Assembly: GCF_033971885.1 (NCBI RefSeq)
Contig: NZ_JALBUS010000022.1
Location: forward strand, 1-34,573
Origin: Absicoccus intestinalis
Lineage (GTDB): Bacteria > Bacillota_I > Bacilli_A > Erysipelotrichales > Erysipelotrichaceae
Direction: 5' to 3'
DNA length: 34,573 nt
A program made the position numbers and the translations under genes. Each line of letters starts with the position of its first letter. Position 1 is the stretch's first letter. The notes under the pieces are model-generated. The model was not told the DNA's origin. It made no database searches and saw nothing but the letters and a program-made list of their open reading frames with translations. Positions 30,893 to 34,573 of this stretch are shown piece by piece.

Positions 30893-33375
30893 TGGTCAAA
30901 AAACAAAAAGTCGGAAAGCCGGAACATATTTTGCATGATGATCTTGAAGAAATCATGGCCGATCGTTTTGCTCGTTATTCGAAATACATCATTCAAGAAC
31001 GTGCTTTGCCAGATGCTCGCGATGGATTAAAGCCGGTTCAACGTCGTATTTTGTATGCGATGTATGAAGATGGCAATACAGCCAATCATCCCTATCGAAA
31101 ATCAGCCAAAACGGTTGGTAATGTGATTGGTAATTATCATCCACATGGAGATAGTTCGGTGTATGATGCGATGGTGCGTCTTTCCCAAAATTGGAAGATC
31201 ACAAATCCGCTTGTTGATATGCAGGGAAATAATGGTTCGATCGATGATGATCCAGCCGCAGCGATGCGTTATACCGAAGCTCGATTAAGTCCTATTGCGA
31301 ATTATTTATTGGAAGATATTGATAAAGAAACGGTGGAATGGGCGCCTAACTTTTCGGATGAAAAACTCGAACCTACGGTCTTACCTGCTCGTTTTCCGAA
31401 TTTATTGATCCATGGCATCAGTGGTATTGCTTCTGGATATGCAACCAATATTCCACCACATAATTTAAATGAAGTGATCGACGCTTGTATCTATCGTATT
31501 GAACATCCAGAATGTACCTTAGATGATGTCGTATCCATTGTGAAAGGTCCAGACTTTCCAACTGGAGGCATTGCGATGGGTGCAAATGGCATTCGTCAAG
31601 CCTTTGAAACCGGTCGCGGGAAGGTTATGGTTCGATCCAAAGTGCATATTGAACAAACCCGAACGATCCAACAGTTGATCGTGACCGAGATTCCTTATGA
31701 TGTAATCAAATCTCAAATGGTCAAAAAGATCGATGAGATTCGTTTAAATAAAACGATTGATGGAATCTTGGATGTACGGGATGAAAGTGATCGTACCGGA
31801 TTACGTGTGGTCGTGGATGTAAAAAAAGATATTGATGCCCAACAAATCTTGAATTACTTGTATAAGAATACAGATCTTCAGGTTTCATATAACTACAATA
31901 TGATTGCAATCGTAGATAAAGCACCCGTTCAAATGTCTTTGATTGCTTGTTTGGATGCTTTCATTGCCCATCGGGAAGATGTTGTCCGCAAACGTTCTAC
32001 TTATGAATATGATCGTAAATCGGCTCGGGCGCATATTTTGGATGGTTTGATTCGGGCTGTATCGATCATGGATGAAATCATTCAGATCATTCGGGATTCC
32101 AAAAATAAATCGGATGCCATCAAAAATTTGATGGATCGATTTGACTTTACGCAAGAACAAGCCGATGCGATTGTTTCAATGCGGTTGTATCGTTTGACCA
32201 ATACCGATGTCAAGGAATTAAAAACGGAATATAATAGCTTGAAAAAAGAATTGCAGCATCTTCATGAGATATTGACGAAACAAAAGGTATTGCATCAGGT
32301 CATCATTGATGAATTGAAAGAAATCAATGAGAAGATCCCAACCCCAAGACTAACCATGATTCAAGCTGATGTAGAAGAAATCAAGATCAATCGCCAAGCA
32401 ATGATCGCGGATGAACAAGTTGTGATTCCAATCACACATGATGGCTATGTTAAAAAGGTGTCTTTGCGATCTTTTAATGCATCAAGTCCACAAGATTGTG
32501 GTCATAAAGATACAGATACCGTTTTGGGATATGGACAATGTAGTACATTGGATACATTATTATTCTTTACCAATCGTGGGAAATATGGCTATCTTCCTGT
32601 CTATACATTGGAAGAAGGAAAATGGAAAGATGTGGGATCTCATTTGGGTAACTATGTGAAAATGGATTCCAATGAAAAGATCATTCGCGCTTATTTTTTG
32701 CGAGAATTTGATGAACATACCTACGTAGTCATGACATCAACGGCAGGCATGATCAAGCGGACCAAGCTTTCGGAATTGGCTGTCACTCGTGCAAACAAGA
32801 CCATGGTTTGTATGAAAATTGGGTCATTGGATTCGATGTGCAGTGTAAATCTAAGTTATGCGAATCAAGATCAAATTATTGTTGCGAGCATGAATGGCTA
32901 TGGACTGCGATATCCGGTAGAGCAAGTACCGGAAACTTCAACACGTACCAAAGGAGTCAAAGCAATTCAGTTATCAAATAATGATCGAGTAGCTGGTATG
33001 GCTGTTGTTTCTAACGATATTCATCAAGTGTTATTAATTGGTCAGCATGCACAAATGAAACGGTTGAAAGTAGAAGATATTGCTCCATTCCATCGTCCTG
33101 CGAAGGGTTCTCGTTTATGTAAATGGGTCAAGAGCAATCCTGTATTGATTGATCAAATATATGGGGTTGATGCCGAAACTTCCTTTGTATTAAAGCAAGA
33201 AGAATCGATTGATTTCCAAGCGAAGGATATTACCTTGATGAGTCCAACTTCAACCTTCTCAACACCGTTTGGAAAGTTGGATGATTTTAGGATCGAGTGT
33301 TCCATTGATACGATACATAAGGGAAATTGGACGCCGCAACCAGAAGATTTTAAACAGGCTACTTTGTTTGATTGA
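30892..33375 (+). CDS. parC: DNA topoisomerase IV subunit A
   Basis: DNA cleavage subunit of topoisomerase IV, 827 residues. The active tyrosine is Y127 (RYTEARL). The quinolone-target segment HPHGDSSVYDA has S88 and D92 at the two positions where resistance changes usually occur (S80/E84 in S. aureus numbering), so it looks unmutated. A coiled-coil region and a six-bladed C-terminal beta-propeller (about 500-810) follow. The ATG at 30892 has AAGGAGG upstream; a TTG at 30889 is also in frame. It is coupled to parE. No clear terminator was seen after it. Confidence 0.95.
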   Translation: MVKKQKVGKPEHILHDDLEEIMADRFARYSKYIIQERALPDARDGLKPVQRRILYAMYEDGNTANHPYRKSAKTVGNVIGNYHPHGDSSVYDAMVRLSQNWKITNPLVDMQGNNGSIDDDPAAAMRYTEARLSPIANYLLEDIDKETVEWAPNFSDEKLEPTVLPARFPNLLIHGISGIASGYATNIPPHNLNEVIDACIYRIEHPECTLDDVVSIVKGPDFPTGGIAMGANGIRQAFETGRGKVMVRSKVHIEQTRTIQQLIVTEIPYDVIKSQMVKKIDEIRLNKTIDGILDVRDESDRTGLRVVVDVKKDIDAQQILNYLYKNTDLQVSYNYNMIAIVDKAPVQMSLIACLDAFIAHREDVVRKRSTYEYDRKSARAHILDGLIRAVSIMDEIIQIIRDSKNKSDAIKNLMDRFDFTQEQADAIVSMRLYRLTNTDVKELKTEYNSLKKELQHLHEILTKQKVLHQVIIDELKEINEKIPTPRLTMIQADVEEIKINRQAMIADEQVVIPITHDGYVKKVSLRSFNASSPQDCGHKDTDTVLGYGQCSTLDTLLFFTNRGKYGYLPVYTLEEGKWKDVGSHLGNYVKMDSNEKIIRAYFLREFDEHTYVVMTSTAGMIKRTKLSELAVTRANKTMVCMKIGSLDSMCSVNLSYANQDQIIVASMNGYGLRYPVEQVPETSTRTKGVKAIQLSNNDRVAGMAVVSNDIHQVLLIGQHAQMKRLKVEDIAPFHRPAKGSRLCKWVKSNPVLIDQIYGVDAETSFVLKQEESIDFQAKDITLMSPTSTFSTPFGKLDDFRIECSIDTIHKGNWTPQPEDFKQATLFD

Positions 33376-33379
33376 GGGA

Positions 33380-33421
33380 ATAGTAAAATAGTTGATAAAC
33401 ATATAAAAAGATAGTAAAATA
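33380..33421 (+). repeat. Direct repeat of ATAGTAAAATA before yneF
   Basis: The 11-mer ATAGTAAAATA occurs at about 33380-33390 and 33411-33421. The second copy contains the yneF -10 box. Confidence 0.5.
33392..33420 (+). promoter_or_regulatory. Promoter of yneF
   Basis: TTGATA (33392-33397) and TAAAAT (33415-33420), 17 bases apart, 29 bases before the ATG. Confidence 0.6.
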
Positions 33422-33449
33422 ACCAAGTAGATAGCGAGGATGGGTAGAC

Positions 33450-33662
33450 ATGGGATTACAATCAGTTTTATTTACATTAGTTGGAATTGTGATTGGAGGC
33501 ATTTTAGGTTTCTATTTCACAAAGAAAAGATTTGAAAAAGAATTAAAAGAAAATCCACCAATCAATGAAAAAATGATACGTGCAATGTTCCTTCAAATGG
33601 GTCGTAAACCAAGTGAAGCGCAAATTCGTCAAATCATGAAATCTATTAACTCGAATCGATAA
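33450..33662 (+). CDS. yneF: YneF / UPF0154 family small membrane protein
   Basis: A 70-residue protein with one N-terminal helix (about 5-24, LFTLVGIVIGGILGFYFTKK) and a soluble tail containing NPPINEKMIRAMFLQMGRKP and SEAQIRQIM, the hallmark of UPF0154. Role unknown; widely conserved in Firmicutes and Mollicutes. It has its own promoter and terminator. Confidence 0.93.
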   Translation: MGLQSVLFTLVGIVIGGILGFYFTKKRFEKELKENPPINEKMIRAMFLQMGRKPSEAQIRQIMKSINSNR

Positions 33663-33664
33663 GT

Positions 33665-33692
33665 GGAGAAGTGTGAAAGCACTTCTCTTTTT
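33665..33692 (+). terminator. Terminator of yneF
   Basis: GAGAAGTG / CACTTCTC stem (33666-33687) with a 6-base loop and five Ts. Confidence 0.85.
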
Positions 33693-33706
33693 CTAAAAGG
33701 AGAGCT

Positions 33707-34420
33707 ATGAAAAAAATTTTACATATATTTTTAGTTGTTGTTGCCGTTCTATCCATTGGTATAGCATCGTTGGCTTTTTATGGATATATACAGTTTCAAC
33801 GGTTTTCTGCACAAACTGGTTCTTTAACGACCTTGGTTGAGCAAGTGGAAAGTAGTGATGCGTATGTAGACTATCATGATTTACCAAATACATTGGTCCG
33901 AGCAACGGTATCGATTGAAGATCATCGTTTTTTCGAACATGATGGTGTCGATACGATTGGTTTGATTCGTGCTCTTTTGAGCCAGATCAATGAAAATTTG
34001 GTCAAGAGTGGAGGGTCTACCATCACCCAACAATTAGCTAAGAATTTATATGGTCAATATGATTCCAATCTATCCTGGAAGATGGCAGAATTCTTTTTTG
34101 CCAGAGAATTGGAGTCACATTATTCGAAATCAGAAATCTTTGCTTTATACGTGAGCGTGATCAATTATGGAAATGGATACACAGGTATCAAACAAGCCAG
34201 TGAAGGATATTTTGGTAAGGAACCAGCTGATTTATCGGATGCGCAATGTACGATCTTGGCCGGTATTCCACAAGTGCCTAGTAAATATGCATTGATCAGC
34301 ACAGAAAATGTGGAGGCAGCCAAAAAACGACAAAAATTAGTATTAGCAGCTATGGTCGAATATAAATATTTAAATCAAACACAAGCCGATGAAATTTATG
34401 CGGAGTCGATTTGGCAATAA
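33707..34420 (+). CDS. Monofunctional peptidoglycan transglycosylase (GT51)
   Basis: A 237-residue membrane-anchored glycosyltransferase that polymerises lipid II into glycan strands. One N-terminal helix (about 4-27) is followed by GT51 motifs: ATVSIEDHRFFEHDG with catalytic E71, GGSTITQQLAKNLY, RELESHYSKSEIFALYVS and YGNGYTGIKQASEGYFGK. No transpeptidase domain follows: the stop at 34420 is natural for an MtgA-type enzyme and not a visible truncation. AAAGGAGAG is the ribosome site; the gene follows the yneF terminator by about 14 bases. Confidence 0.93.
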   Translation: MKKILHIFLVVVAVLSIGIASLAFYGYIQFQRFSAQTGSLTTLVEQVESSDAYVDYHDLPNTLVRATVSIEDHRFFEHDGVDTIGLIRALLSQINENLVKSGGSTITQQLAKNLYGQYDSNLSWKMAEFFFARELESHYSKSEIFALYVSVINYGNGYTGIKQASEGYFGKEPADLSDAQCTILAGIPQVPSKYALISTENVEAAKKRQKLVLAAMVEYKYLNQTQADEIYAESIWQ

Positions 34421-34439
34421 AAAAGAGCGGGAAGTTTAT

Positions 34440-34573
34440 GATATGCCCCCTGTCAAGTAGACAGCGAAAATATCCAAAATAACTACCAAGCAAGGTCAAT
34501 TCGATTTGGCCTTGTTTTTATTGTTGTGCTTGTTCCTGTTGCTTTGCTCTTCTCAATCTTTTCCCAGAATCGT
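34440..34573. mobile_element. Possible end of a second insertion sequence (IS3-like?)
   Basis: TGCCCCCTGTCAAGTAGACA (34444-34463) resembles the terminal repeats of some IS3-type elements and contains CTGTC-AAGTA-GACAG. Beyond it the minus strand is open to the window edge in two frames (29 codons ending at 34483; 17 codons ending at 34518), which could be the tail of a transposase, but neither is recognised. Only one end is visible. Confidence 0.35.
34491..34519 (+). terminator. Intrinsic terminator near the window end
   Basis: CAAGGTCAA pairs with TTGGCCTTG (one G-U pair) around a 6-base loop, followed by five Ts. It may end the transglycosylase transcript or belong to the putative IS. Confidence 0.7.

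Noticed and set aside
1..34573. CRISPR array, prophage, toxin-antitoxin, restriction or biosynthetic cluster
   Set aside because: I looked for spaced direct repeats, phage structural genes and defence-type domains and found none. The window is mainly housekeeping genes.

Overview
The window looks like a stretch of core chromosome from a low-GC Gram-positive (Firmicutes/Bacillota) gut-type fermenter. The best guess is Erysipelotrichia (Erysipelotrichaceae-like). This rests on AT-rich sequence, strong AGGAGG-type ribosome sites, a YneF (UPF0154) protein, a group II BirA with a Firmicutes-type BirA operator, parE-parC, a short SMC (988 residues) and fermentation genes (acetate kinase, a butyrate-kinase-type enzyme, thiolase, lactate permease). 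Species cannot be named from this sequence alone.

Layout. 1-204: 3' end of an IS30-type element with a frameshifted transposase. 207-893 (minus): TrhA/hemolysin III. 1038-7350 (plus): a tightly overlapped cluster smc-ftsY-ylxM-ackA-nrnA, closed by a terminator. 7424-7499: tRNA-Gln(CTG). 7558-12359 (plus): mscS, an unknown membrane protein, pepP-type aminopeptidase, a CpXC zinc protein and galE. 12412-13941 (minus): lactate permease. 14066-15514: convergent bioY and birA with a BirA operator before bioY. 15734-18386 (plus): MarR-type regulator, citrate synthase, orphan amino-acid binding lipoprotein. 18484-20337 (plus): thiolase and a HAD phosphatase. 20338-21411 (minus): MprF-type flippase-like membrane protein. 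21438-22541 (plus): butyrate kinase. 22542-23837 (minus): rho. 23929-25119 (plus): homoserine dehydrogenase. 25196-25297: an unlisted 33-residue membrane protein with its own promoter and terminator. 25476-28249 (plus): nitroreductase, a 72-residue protein, a lipoprotein and an AlaX-type tRNA editing enzyme. 28244-28864 (minus): plsY. 28967-33375: parE-parC. 33450-34420: yneF and a monofunctional transglycosylase. 34421-34573: a terminator and what may be the end of a second IS.

How the genes work together. Most are housekeeping genes for chromosome handling (SMC, topoisomerase IV), protein targeting (FtsY/YlxM), envelope building (PlsY, transglycosylase, GalE, flippase-like protein), biotin uptake and sensing (BioY/BirA), and carbon flow around pyruvate/acetyl-CoA (lactate permease, AckA, thiolase, Buk, citrate synthase). 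I found no defence system, CRISPR array, prophage or biosynthetic cluster.

The most noteworthy signals are regulatory or structural. They are a 28-bp perfect palindrome inside birA; convergent gene pairs whose terminators lie inside each other's coding ends; the BirA operator covering the bioY ribosome site; palindromes before the MarR-citrate synthase operon and over the hom promoter; and the 33-residue membrane protein. All promoter and operator calls are by eye and unproven.
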